In this document: one piece after another, positions 1 through 9,375 of the stretch | Layout: every line of letters begins with the position of its first letter | Numbering within the stretch: the first letter of the stretch is position 1 | Origin: Paraburkholderia sp. SG-MS1 | Lineage (GTDB): Bacteria; Pseudomonadota; Gammaproteobacteria; Burkholderiales; Burkholderiaceae | DNA length: 64,000 nt | NCBI RefSeq assembly: GCF_012275575.1 | Contig: NZ_NPIH01000232.1 | Coordinates: 1-64,000 of the forward strand | Direction: 5' to 3' | Translations under genes and position numbers: made by a program | The notes under the pieces: model-generated | What the model saw: the letters and a program-made list of their open reading frames with translations, nothing else | Database searches by the model: none | Told to the model about the DNA's origin: nothing

Positions 1-1
1 T

Positions 2-17
2 TTAGAAATGTCCGGTT
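2..17. repeat. IS left inverted repeat, 16 bp
   Basis: TTAGAAATGTCCGGTT is the exact reverse complement of both right-end copies. A weaker copy (TTCAGAAATATC) follows at about 23-35. Confidence 0.8.
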
Positions 18-34
18 CCGAGGTTCAGAAATAT

Positions 35-1450
35 CTATGTTAGAGGGCTTTTAAGCACCGAGCCAACCCGCATTCCGGCAGTTCCCAGAATCGCTTCATT
101 CAACTGCTCCCGGGTCAGTTCGCGCTGCTTGCGGGTGCCCACCTTGCGCTCCTTCGACCGTGGCGCTTCACCCTGATTGGTCCGCGATGGAGAGCCCGAC
201 GCCCGCCGGTCATCACGCTGCGACTGGATCACCTGGGCAAGTTGCAGTGTGTGTCCCAGCCGCTTGTTATCGACCACCGCCGCCTGATCGATCTCCGAGA
301 GCCGGTCGTACGGCACACAGGGCAGGGCAGCGCCATTCACCCTGATCTCGATGCGTCCGTCCGGATACTCGAACACGTCCAGATAGTTGTGAATGAGGCG
401 GTGGTTTGCCACCGTGTCTTCCAGCAGGTAGATCACGCGGTCGTACTGCACCGTCAACACCTTCGACACGCGCCGCGGTACACGAACCGTCAGGATCAGC
501 TCAAGATCGTCGTCGGCACGCAGCGGCCGGTGTGCATCGAATGTGCTCCTGGGCACCTTGCCGAACCGGCCGTTGAAATCAGCGATGAAGTGGGGCGCAT
601 AAGCATTGGCCGCCTCCTTCGTGCTGATGCCGCGTAGCCGCAACTCCTTCACGAGGCGATCCTGCAACGTCAGATTGGCGCGCTCGACGCGCCCCTTCGC
701 CTGGCTGCTGTTGGCACAGAACGTATCCACATTCAGCTCGTACAGCGCCCGGCCAAACTGCGTCACGCCCTTGCCAGGTGTCACGGAATGGCTGTTGCAG
801 TGAAACACGCTCGCGCGGTCGCTGTACAGCGCCACCGGCTTGCCATGCTGTTCCAGATAACCGCGCATCGCCTCGAAGTAGCTGAAGGTCGATTCGGTCG
901 CCGTAAAATGCAGCGCCATCAGCCGGCCCGTTGCATCATCGATGAACACCAGCAGCGTGCACGCCGGCGCGCGTTCCTCAAACCAGCGGTGATCGCTGCC
1001 GTCGATCTGCACCAGTTCGCCCAGACACGCGCGCCGGTTTCGCGGCTGATGGAGCTTCGGCGGCCGCTGTTTGCGTGGAATCCATAGCCCGGCATCCCGC
1101 ATCCAGCGCCGCACGGTTTCCTTCGCCAGCACCACGCCATGACATTCGGCCAGCTTCTCGCACGCCAGCGTTGGCCCAAAATCAGCATAGCGTTCGCGCA
1201 CCAGCGCCATGGCTCGCGCCCGCAGCTCCACCGGCAGTTCGCGATTGCTGGGCTGCCCACGCCGCGCCGAAACGAGCCCGGCCGGTCCAGCGGCTTCGTA
1301 GCGCCGCACCAGCCGGCTGACCTGACGCTCACACAGCTGCAGCCGTTCAGCCGCCTGTACGATGGTCAGGCGGCGCTGGACGACCGCCTCGATGATCTTC
1401 ACGCGCTCGAGCTCGTGCATGCTGATCGTGATGAATCCACGTCCGTTCAT
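35..1450 (-). CDS. ISNCY/IS1202-type DDE transposase
   Basis: About 471 aa. An N-terminal helix-turn-helix region is followed by an rve-type DDE integrase core. The acidic residues sit in the motifs QIDGSDH, LYSDRASVF and KGRVERANL. The start at 1450 (MNGRGF) is preferred over the upstream ATG at 1492 because GGAG lies about 8 nt ahead of it. The C-terminal codons run into the left-end repeats, as is usual for compact insertion sequences. The reading frame is intact, so the element may still be active. Confidence 0.88.
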   Translation of the reverse strand: MNGRGFITISMHELERVKIIEAVVQRRLTIVQAAERLQLCERQVSRLVRRYEAAGPAGLVSARRGQPSNRELPVELRARAMALVRERYADFGPTLACEKLAECHGVVLAKETVRRWMRDAGLWIPRKQRPPKLHQPRNRRACLGELVQIDGSDHRWFEERAPACTLLVFIDDATGRLMALHFTATESTFSYFEAMRGYLEQHGKPVALYSDRASVFHCNSHSVTPGKGVTQFGRALYELNVDTFCANSSQAKGRVERANLTLQDRLVKELRLRGISTKEAANAYAPHFIADFNGRFGKVPRSTFDAHRPLRADDDLELILTVRVPRRVSKVLTVQYDRVIYLLEDTVANHRLIHNYLDVFEYPDGRIEIRVNGAALPCVPYDRLSEIDQAAVVDNKRLGHTLQLAQVIQSQRDDRRASGSPSRTNQGEAPRSKERKVGTRKQRELTREQLNEAILGTAGMRVGSVLKSPLT

Positions 1451-1513
1451 GGTCAGGCTCCGGGCGGGCTGGGATGTCGCAGCATGCGCCACCGCAGCCC
1501 GCCCGGACCAGGA

Positions 1514-1553
1514 AACCGGACATTTCTAATGAGCCAGAACCGGACATTTCTAA
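1514..1553. repeat. IS right end, two tandem 16-bp repeat copies
   Basis: AACCGGACATTTCTAA occurs at 1514-1529 and again at 1538-1553, separated by 8 bp. Repeated copies near an IS end are probably transposase-binding sites. Confidence 0.8.
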
Positions 1554-1795
1554 AAAGCCCTGACATCGGTTTGGGTGATAATTTATATTATGTCAATTTG
1601 CTCGCGATAACCAGACGCGACAGCTCCACTAGTGCTCGTACGTAAAGTTGTCATGTAAGGCTACGCAATCGCGTCCAGATAATGACAATCCACGTTCTCC
1701 GCGTTGAGCGAACGCCTTTACATCCCTTTTTCGCTCCACAAACTTTTCGCACCTTGTGCGGATGCTTGCGTAGTCATGACAGGCGTTCCCTGTTG

Positions 1796-2525
1796 TCACT
1801 TCTCGATGTTTATTCCGGATCCGGCTTTTCGCGCATCCATCCATGCCAACCATCCGCGGCGATATGCCCGGGCGTCAGCCAAAGCATGGTGAAGCCGCCG
1901 GTCGGCGTCATAGTAAGCGCCGACAGATCGGTCATATACGGTCGTATCAATCAGCGGCCGTAGAGCAAAATAGGTTGACGCGAGATTAGCGGCCCGAGGC
2001 GAACCGAGCAAGTCGAGCAAAAAATTGAAGTCCGTTACCCAATTGCACGCCACTTGCACCTTGCGTGGAGACTCTGCAAGCCACGCACGTAGTTCAGCCC
2101 AGGCTGGTGCGGTTGCACGGCGCGGGCCGTCGAGCAGCGAGCGACTGGAACTGCTCGATTTCGCCTTCGCCGATGCCGAGGGAGTCGAGCATTGCCGCGC
2201 GCTCGTCCTGAACGGCCTCGGACATGGCCGAGTCGCGCGACGACGAGCGCGACGCGGCGGCACTCGCGCCTTCGCGAGTCGGCGTGGCCGCGCGCAGCGA
2301 GGGACGCCGCGTGACGACGGCTTCAGTGTCTTGCGTACCTTCCGCGCTTTCTGGCGCGGTACGGCGTGTCAACGGAATATGCTCGCTGCGCTGCGACGAC
2401 GGGCGCGACGCCGCGCGTGCGGTACCCGGCGACGTCGTGCCGCCGGGCGTCTGGGTTGCTGCTTGCTGAACTCCTTCAGCGGGCGCTGCGGGAGCGGGTG
2501 AATTGGAACGACTGATCGAAGGCAT
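1796..2525 (-). pseudogene. Chimera: effector-like disordered N-terminus joined out of frame to a 3'-5' exoribonuclease C-terminus
   Basis: Translation starts at 2525 after a strong AGGGGGG ribosome site and reads about 143 residues to a stop at 2094. The first 110 residues are rich in Ser, Ala, Thr, Pro and Arg and have no signal peptide. From about 2110 to 1796 another frame encodes the C-terminal 100 residues of an RNase-T-like (DEDDh) exoribonuclease, recognisable by NWVTDFNFLLDLL and the HHALADARA motif. The exonuclease N-terminus with its DTE motif is missing. The frame breaks at about 2094-2110, so the gene is probably a broken product of terminal reassortment, a mechanism known for type III effectors. 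An exact hrpII box lies upstream. The N-terminus MPSISRS resembles MTSINRS of the protein starting at 12973. A sequencing frameshift could also explain the break. Confidence 0.6.
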
Positions 2526-2694
2526 GGCTTCCCCCCCTTCATTCGGAATGGCCGACGTGTGAATGAGCTCCGGATTTCGGCGTGTGTTGCGATTGCTGAC
2601 GGCTATCCGGATGCGCTTCCAATGCGATCCGGATAACGGTCTGCAACGCTGTTTTGAATTCTCGTCGTTCCCCTGTCACACGCCGCCACCATCG

Positions 2695-2718
2695 CGAACA
2701 TTCGGCGCGGCATCCGAA
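2695..2718 (-). promoter_or_regulatory. hrpII box (TTCG-N16-TTCG), HrpB-type
   Basis: On the minus strand TTCG (2718-2715) and TTCG (2698-2695) are separated by exactly 16 bases. The box lies 170 bp upstream of the ATG at 2525. I see no clear YANNNT -10 element at 30-32 bp. The functional call is inferred from the exact consensus and from two further copies ahead of similar genes. Confidence 0.6.
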
Positions 2719-2770
2719 GTTCCTTTCAATCGTTCCGGCTATGCGGGGGCTACGTCGTTATTCGCCGACT

Positions 2771-3486
<716 letters not shown>

Positions 3487-3487
<1 letters not shown>

Positions 3488-4263
3488 CAGTGAACCCCCG
3501 CGCCCAGATATGCCTCGATCACCTTCGGGTCTTTCTGCACGTCTTGCGGCAGACCTTCGGCGATCACCTTGCCATAGTCGAGCACTGTCATGCGGTTGCA
3601 CAGGCCCATTACAAGCTTGACGTCGTGCTCGATAAGCAGAATCGTTTTGCCATCGGCGCGGATCTTGTCGAGCAGGCTCGTCAATTCGACTTTTTCCGTC
3701 GCGTTCATGCCCGCGGCGGGTTCGTCGAGCGCGAGCAGTTTCGGATCGGTCGCGAGCGCGCGCGCGATTTCGAGGCGCCGCTGGTGACCGTACGAAAGAT
3801 TGCGCGACGTGTAATCGGCGTACTGCGCGATGCCGACGTATTCGAGCAGTTCGAGCGCACGCTCCTTGATGCCGCGCTCTTCCTCGCGCTCGGCAGGCGT
3901 CTGGAACACGGCGCCGAGCAGGCCATGCTTCGTGCGCACATGACGGCCGACCATCACGTTTTCGAGCGCGGTCATGCCGCCGAACAGACGAATGTTCTGA
4001 AACGTGCGCGCGATGCCGGCCTTCGCGACCTGATAGACAGCCGCTGGCTTATACGGCGCGCCGTCGAGCACGAACTCGCCCGAATCGGGCGTATAGAGCC
4101 CGGTTATCACGTTGAAGAACGTGGTCTTGCCCGCGCCGTTCGGGCCGATCAAACCGTAGATCGTGCCTTCCTCGATTTGCAGACGCACGTCCGAGAGCGC
4201 CTGCAGGCCGCCGAAGCGTTTATTCACGCCGTTGACGGACAGGCGAATGGGTTTATTGCTCAT
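3487..4263 (-). CDS. livG: Branched-chain amino-acid ABC transporter ATP-binding protein LivG
   Basis: 258 aa. Walker A GPNGAGKTT, a degenerate LivG-type signature (LSYGHQRR) and Walker B ending LLALDEPAAGMN place it in the LivG subfamily; AGMNATE is typical of that group. The start at 4263 is chosen for the AGGAGG ribosome site immediately ahead, although an in-frame ATG also exists at 4293. It works with LivF on the LivHM permease. Confidence 0.93.
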
Positions 4264-4293
4264 CAATGTTCCTCCTGCGGTGGCTTCGCGCAC

Positions 4294-5481
4294 TTACGCG
4301 CGCACCGTCTTTTTCTCGCGGCCTTCCGCGCGCCTCGCACGCCTGGCGAGATTCGCGATCCGGTCTTCGTGCTTCGGCGCGGGCCACAGCCCTTCCGAGC
4401 GATAGAGCATGATCAGCACCATCGCGAGCCCGTACAGCAATTGACGGATCACTTCTGTATCGATGATCTGATGGCCGAACAGCCAGTGTTGCAACGGTCC
4501 CATCGTCGTGCGCAGAAACTCGGGAAACACGGCGAGCAGGAACGCGCCGAGAATCACACCGGGAATATGGCCCATGCCGCCGAGCACCACGCACGCGAGC
4601 ACGACGACCGACTCCCAGAACGTGAACGATTCGGGCGACACGAATTCCTGAAAGCCGCCGAACATCGCACCAGACAGGCCGCCGAACGAGGCGCCCATCG
4701 CGAAGGCGAGCAGCTTCACGTTGCGCGTGTTGATTCCCATGGCCTTGGCCGCGATTTCGTCTTCGCGAATCGCCGCCCATGCGCGACCGATGCGCGAGTG
4801 CTGCAAGCGCGTGCAGACCCAGACGACGAACAGCGCGCATAGAACGAACAGGTAGAAGTACGAATACACCGACGGCAAACGAACGCCGAACAGCGTATGC
4901 ACCTGCGAGAGGCTGAAGCCGCCGATATGCACGGGATCGACGCCGGTAATCCCTTGCGGCCCGTTCGTGATATTGAGCGGCCGGTCGAGATTGTTCATGA
5001 AGATGCGGACGATTTCACCGAAACCGAGTGTCACGATCGCGAGATAGTCGCCGCGCAGACGCAGCGTCGGGGCGCCGAGCAGCACGCCGAACAGCGCGGC
5101 GAGCGCCATCGAGAGCGGCACGATCAAAAAGTACGACAGGTGCATGCCGCCGGGGAATAAACGCGCGAACCATTCGAACTGATTGGCGAGGTGCGGCGAA
5201 GTCAGCAAGGCCGCCGTATACGCGCCGACCGCGTAAAACGCGATATAGCCAAGGTCGAGCAGACCCGCGAGGCCCACGACGACGTTGAGGCCGAGCGCGA
5301 GCATCACATAGAGCATCGCGAAGTCGAGCACGCGCACCCAGTAATTGCCGCCGGCCGCGCCGACGACGAACGGTGCGAGCACCACGAACACCACGGTGAG
5401 GGCTCCGATGACGCGCGTCTTCGCGGCGTTTTTCCCCGGCGTCAGCGTGGTCGACGGCTCGATGCGTGGAACTGATGTCAT
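4294..5481 (-). CDS. livM: Branched-chain amino-acid ABC transporter permease LivM
   Basis: About 395 aa with many hydrophobic segments and the LivM-type motif GLNVVVGLAGLLDLGY. The EAA-like loop contains REDEIAAKAMGIN, the site where the ATPase docks. The start at 5481 (MTSVPR) has GGAG about 9 nt upstream. An ATG at 5499 is possible, but it would place that ribosome site inside the coding sequence. It forms the inner-membrane channel with LivH. Confidence 0.92.
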   Translation of the reverse strand: MTSVPRIEPSTTLTPGKNAAKTRVIGALTVVFVVLAPFVVGAAGGNYWVRVLDFAMLYVMLALGLNVVVGLAGLLDLGYIAFYAVGAYTAALLTSPHLANQFEWFARLFPGGMHLSYFLIVPLSMALAALFGVLLGAPTLRLRGDYLAIVTLGFGEIVRIFMNNLDRPLNITNGPQGITGVDPVHIGGFSLSQVHTLFGVRLPSVYSYFYLFVLCALFVVWVCTRLQHSRIGRAWAAIREDEIAAKAMGINTRNVKLLAFAMGASFGGLSGAMFGGFQEFVSPESFTFWESVVVLACVVLGGMGHIPGVILGAFLLAVFPEFLRTTMGPLQHWLFGHQIIDTEVIRQLLYGLAMVLIMLYRSEGLWPAPKHEDRIANLARRARRAEGREKKTVRA

Positions 5482-5505
5482 TGATTTTGTCTCCTTCATG
5501 CCACT

Positions 5506-6456
5506 CTATGCACGCTCGGCCACGCGTTCGCCGAGCAGTCCCGACGGACGGAACACCAGCACGACAATGAGCACGATGAATGCGAACACGTCCTGGTAGT
5601 TGCTGCCGAACACGCCGCCCGTGAAGCTGCCGATATAGCCCGCGCCGAGTTGCTCGATGAGACCGAGCACGATGCCGCCGACCATCGCGCCGCCGAGATT
5701 GCCGATACCGCCGAGCACCGCTGCCGTGAACGCCTTGAGGCCCGGAATAAAGCCCATATAGAAGTGCACGTTGCCGTATTCGGACGCGATCATGAGGCCG
5801 CCGAGCGCGGCGAGCCCCGAGCCGATCATGAACGTCGCCGAAATTACGAAGTTCGGGCTCACGCCCATGAGGCTCGCGACCTGATGGCTTTCGGCGATCG
5901 CGCGCATCGCACGGCCGAGCTTCGTCTTGTGCACGAGCAGCAGCAGGCCGGTCATCATCGCGAACGCGACGATGACGATGACGATTTCCGTCATCGAAAT
6001 GACGACGCCGGGGCCGTTCGGGCCGGGTGCGATGACGGCCATCGGGTCCGTGGGCAGCAGTTGCGGAAACGGCAACGGATTACGGCCCCAGATGATCATC
6101 GCGATCGTCTGCAACAGGATCGATACGCCGATCGCGGTAATCAGCGGCGCGAGACGAGGTGCGCGGCGCAGCGGGCGATAGGCAACGCGCTCGATCGTAT
6201 AGCCGACGGCAGCGCACACCACCGACGCGATGACGAGCGCAATAAGCAGCGTCGGTATGTTGCCGAGATGCGGGAAGTGATTCTGCAAGACGCCGATGGC
6301 GGACAGCGAGACCATCGCGCCGATCATCAGCACGTCGGCGTGCGCGAAATTAATGATGGCGATGATGCCGTAGACCATCGTATAGCCGAGCGCGATGATC
6401 GCATAGACGCTACCGAGCACGAGGCCGTTGATCAACTGCTGAATAAAAATATCCAT
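5506..6456 (-). CDS. livH: Branched-chain amino-acid ABC transporter permease LivH
   Basis: 316 aa integral membrane protein. The start MDIFIQQLINGLVLGSVYA and the following YTMVYGIIAIINFAHAD motif are diagnostic of LivH. It is separated from livM by only a short gap, and livJ lies upstream across a hairpin-containing spacer. Confidence 0.93.
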   Translation of the reverse strand: MDIFIQQLINGLVLGSVYAIIALGYTMVYGIIAIINFAHADVLMIGAMVSLSAIGVLQNHFPHLGNIPTLLIALVIASVVCAAVGYTIERVAYRPLRRAPRLAPLITAIGVSILLQTIAMIIWGRNPLPFPQLLPTDPMAVIAPGPNGPGVVISMTEIVIVIVAFAMMTGLLLLVHKTKLGRAMRAIAESHQVASLMGVSPNFVISATFMIGSGLAALGGLMIASEYGNVHFYMGFIPGLKAFTAAVLGGIGNLGGAMVGGIVLGLIEQLGAGYIGSFTGGVFGSNYQDVFAFIVLIVVLVFRPSGLLGERVAERA

Positions 6457-6478
6457 ATCCCACTCATAAAGTCCTTAT

Positions 6479-6508
6479 GCCGGAAGGTTTTAAAAAAACC
6501 TCGCCGGC
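6479..6508 (-). terminator. Stem-loop between livJ and livH, probable attenuator
   Basis: GCCGGCGAGGTTTT pairs with AAAACCTTCCGGC on the minus strand across a short A/T loop. No T-run follows on the exit side, so this is more likely a partial terminator or mRNA-stabilising hairpin that keeps livJ mRNA above livHMGF than a full stop. Confidence 0.5.
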
Positions 6509-6589
6509 AAAAACGACTGACGGGTGCGCTGGCGGCAAGCAAGCGCACCGGCTTTTCGCAACCGATCAACGCTCGGGCGCGCGCGTCGT

Positions 6590-7744
6590 TTAGTTCTTCA
6601 CGAAGTCGAGCAGCGTCTGCTTGCCGCCCACGTACTTGTAGATCGAGATCGTGCCGTGCAGTAGATCGCCCTTCGAATCGAACTGCGTCTGGCCGAGCAC
6701 GCCCTGATAGCTCGTGGCCGGCATCGCGGCGAGGATCTTGTCGGGATCGGTCGAGCCCGCGCGCTTCATCGCATCGACGATGACGTAGACCGCGTCATAC
6801 GCGAACGGCGAGTTCAGCACCGGGTGCGAGCCGAAGCGCTTCGTGTAGCGCTCCGTGAACGCCGGGCCCTTGGGCATCTTCGCGAGCGGAGCGCCCGCGA
6901 TCGAGCAGACCACGTCGTCGGCCGCGCCGCCCGCGAGTTTCGCGAGGTCGTCGGCGCACAGTCCGTCGCCGGCCAGTACCTTCTGCGAAAGACCGAGTTG
7001 GCGAGCCTGCTTCGCGAACGGGCCGCCCGTCGCGTCGAGACCGCCGTACATGATGACGTCGGGCTGCTCGCCCTTGATCTTGGTCAGAATCGCGCGGAAA
7101 TCGGTGGCCTTGTCGTTCGTCGCATCGTGCGAAAGCACGACAATGCCGTCGACCTTCGCGTGCTTTTCGAACTGATCGGCGAGACCTTGGCCGTAAGCCG
7201 TTGCATCGTCGACGATCGCGACTTTCTTCACCTTCATCGTCTTCAGCGCGTAGTCGGCGAGTGCCGGGCCTTGTTGCGCATCCGTCGCCACGACGCGATA
7301 CGCGACCTTGAAGCCCTGCTGCGTGTATGCCGGGTTCGTCGCCGACGGCGACACTTCGACGATACCGGCGTCGTTGTAGATCTTCGAGGCCGGTATCGTC
7401 GTGCCCGAGTTCATGTGGCCGACCACGGCAACGACTTTATCGTCGACGAGCTTTTGCGCGACCTGGGTGGCCTGGCGCGGGTCGGCGGCATCATCCTCGG
7501 CCTCTAGCACGAGCTTCACTTTCTGTCCGCCGACGATGAGACCGTTCTGGTTGATCTCTTCTACCGCGAGGCGCGCACCATTTTCCGTGTCCTTGCCGAG
7601 ATACGATGCCGGGCCAGTCAGTGGCGCGACTTCGCCGATCTTGACGGTGATGTCCGCATAAGCCGACGAAACCGGCGTCGCGACGAGTGCACCCACGATA
7701 CCGACGGCCGCCATGCTGCGGCCCAACGTAACGCTCTTGTTCAT
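6590..7744 (-). CDS. livJ: Branched-chain amino-acid ABC transporter periplasmic binding protein
   Basis: 384 aa type I periplasmic binding protein. A Sec signal peptide covers about residues 1-30 and ends VSSAYA. The mature protein begins ITVKIGEVAPLTGPASYLGKD, with the LivJ/LivK fold. GAGGT precedes the start. It is the first gene of the livJHMGF operon and probably delivers Leu/Ile/Val or a related amino acid to LivHM; exact ligand specificity cannot be read from sequence. Confidence 0.92.
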   Translation of the reverse strand: MNKSVTLGRSMAAVGIVGALVATPVSSAYADITVKIGEVAPLTGPASYLGKDTENGARLAVEEINQNGLIVGGQKVKLVLEAEDDAADPRQATQVAQKLVDDKVVAVVGHMNSGTTIPASKIYNDAGIVEVSPSATNPAYTQQGFKVAYRVVATDAQQGPALADYALKTMKVKKVAIVDDATAYGQGLADQFEKHAKVDGIVVLSHDATNDKATDFRAILTKIKGEQPDVIMYGGLDATGGPFAKQARQLGLSQKVLAGDGLCADDLAKLAGGAADDVVCSIAGAPLAKMPKGPAFTERYTKRFGSHPVLNSPFAYDAVYVIVDAMKRAGSTDPDKILAAMPATSYQGVLGQTQFDSKGDLLHGTISIYKYVGGKQTLLDFVKN

Positions 7745-8044
7745 TTTTCTACCTCACCAATAGTTATGGCCGACCATAGAGAAGGCGGTCACCGCGGGCA
7801 CCCGTACGCGTGATCCGCGTTTGCCCCGGCCCGTCTCCCAACATGTACCGCGATGGCGCCGAACCGTCCCCCCGGATTCGTGGCAATGCCACGTACAGCG
7901 CTACCGATGTGACCGGTGACGAATTTATGCGGACACAAAACCCGAGCATTGCACCGATCTGCCACAAAACAGAAGAAATGCGACACGCGCTCCCCGCGGC
8001 TCCTGAGTCCTATAATGTGCGCGTTTCCTTTTGGCGATCCGCTC
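7745..8044. promoter_or_regulatory. Divergent promoter region between livJ and the GlxA regulator
   Basis: About 300 bp between divergently transcribed genes. A TATAAT hexamer lies at 8011-8016, just ahead of the regulator. No convincing -35 partner is visible. No operator was recognised. Confidence 0.35.
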
Positions 8045-9127
8045 ATGGTCTCCTCCGACGATCCTATTGCCGCTGTGGCTTCGGCCCATGAACTCGTCCA
8101 TCGGCTCGACGCGTTGTCGACTGCGCCGGACGCATCGCAACCGCGCGCCGGCGCCGAACTGAACGTCGGAATCGTGCTATGGCCGCGCTTCCCCCTGCTG
8201 TCGCTGGGCGGACTTTGCGACGCGCTGCGCCATGCCGGCGATCGCGGCGACCAAAGCCGCCAGCTTCGCTGCGTATGGACCACGATCGGCGCGCCGAACA
8301 GCACCGTCGAATCGAGTTGCGGCATCGCGGTGCCCGCGCAATCGGGCTTTCCCGATGTGCGGCAGTTCGATTACATCGTCGTGATCGGCGGATTGCTGGC
8401 GCATCTCGATCAGGTCGAAAAGCGCTATTGGGACTATCTGCGCGAGGCGGCGCAGGCGGGCGTGCCGCTCGTCGGCATCTGCACGGGCAGCTTTGTGCTC
8501 GCGCGCGCGGGCCTCATGGAAGACCACGTTGCGTGCGTGCACAGCTTTCATTTCGACGACTACCGCAACATGTTTCCGGGCCTGCGCGTCGTCACGCACG
8601 CCGATTATTTTATCGACGGCGAACGCATCACGTGCGCGGGTGGCATCTCCGTGATCGAGCTTGCGGCGCGGCTCGTCAATCTGCATTGCGGCCCCGATCG
8701 CGCGTCGAAAGTGATCCATCAAATGACGGTCAGCCGCCGCGCGGGCTCGTCGCTCGTCGAGCGCCGCCGCGCACTGGGCTATCTGTCCGTCGATGACGCC
8801 ACGGTGCGCCACGCGGCCCTGCTGATGGAAGAGAATCTCGAAGCGCCGCTCAATATCGCGGTCATCGCGAAGATGGTCGGCACGAGTGTGCGCCAGCTCG
8901 AACGCGCGTTCATGACCGAAATGAAGGTGTCGCCGAACGAGTTCTATCGCGGCATGCGCCTGCGTTACGCGCGCTGGATGCTGCTCAATACATCAAGCAA
9001 GGTCACCGACATCGCCTACGATTGCGGCTTCGCCGACTCCGCGCATTTCATCCGCGTGTTCCGGGAGGCCTATGGCGTGACGCCCGGCAAGCTGCGCGCA
9101 TCGCATCAGGGCGCCGCCGGCGACTAG
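8045..9127 (+). CDS. GlxA-family AraC-type transcriptional regulator
   Basis: About 360 aa. The N-terminal half (about 45-220) is a DJ-1/PfpI-like amidotransferase fold with the nucleophile-elbow region GICTGSFVLARAGL. The C-terminal half (about 255-355) is an AraC helix-turn-helix pair ending in the usual AYDCGFADSAHFIRVFREAYGVTPGKLR motif. This architecture is typical of regulators of amine and amino-acid catabolism. It lies directly ahead of the dadA-like gene and probably controls it. The start at 8045 is a choice; an ATG at 8015 is also in frame. Confidence 0.88.
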   Translation: MVSSDDPIAAVASAHELVHRLDALSTAPDASQPRAGAELNVGIVLWPRFPLLSLGGLCDALRHAGDRGDQSRQLRCVWTTIGAPNSTVESSCGIAVPAQSGFPDVRQFDYIVVIGGLLAHLDQVEKRYWDYLREAAQAGVPLVGICTGSFVLARAGLMEDHVACVHSFHFDDYRNMFPGLRVVTHADYFIDGERITCAGGISVIELAARLVNLHCGPDRASKVIHQMTVSRRAGSSLVERRRALGYLSVDDATVRHAALLMEENLEAPLNIAVIAKMVGTSVRQLERAFMTEMKVSPNEFYRGMRLRYARWMLLNTSSKVTDIAYDCGFADSAHFIRVFREAYGVTPGKLRASHQGAAGD

Positions 9128-9257
9128 ACGTTTCGAAGCGCCCGCTCCCTCCCCTGCCCGCTGTCGCTTTTCTTCTATTTTTTTACTGATCGGTGCAATG
9201 CCGCGCGCACCGTTTGACCGTACATTCGCTTAACGAAAAAACAACGTCGCGCGGCGC

Positions 9258-9312
9258 TTAACCGTGGTTAATCGCACTTGGACGCCGGGTGCGCCGGGTA
9301 TAAACGCGTTTA
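9258..9312. promoter_or_regulatory. Two palindromes in the dadA-like promoter
   Basis: TTAACC-GT-GGTTAA at 9258-9271 is an inverted repeat. TAAACGCGTTTA at 9301-9312 is a perfect 12-bp palindrome. Both lie 64-118 bp ahead of the ATG at 9376 and are candidate operators for a regulator such as the adjacent GlxA-type protein. Confidence 0.4.
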
Positions 9313-9375
9313 AATTTGCGCATTGCAGCTTACAGGTATTGCGAACCGCGCCAAAAAACGACAACGGAAGGCGAA

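Larger units (their letters stand above)
1..1565 (-). mobile_element. IS1202/ISNCY-like insertion sequence, left end at or beyond window edge
   Basis: A single transposase gene is flanked by 16-bp inverted repeats. One copy lies at 2-17 and two tandem copies in opposite orientation lie at 1514-1529 and 1538-1553. The right end probably runs to the CTGACA at 1560-1565, which would give the TGT...ACA termini common in IS481-like elements. The matching left terminus would then lie just outside the window. Target duplications cannot be seen. Family assignment rests on the transposase. Confidence 0.8.

Noticed and set aside
5650..6783. Plus-strand open frame across livH
   Set aside because: Antisense to livH; extremely His/Arg/Asp-rich, an effect of high GC.
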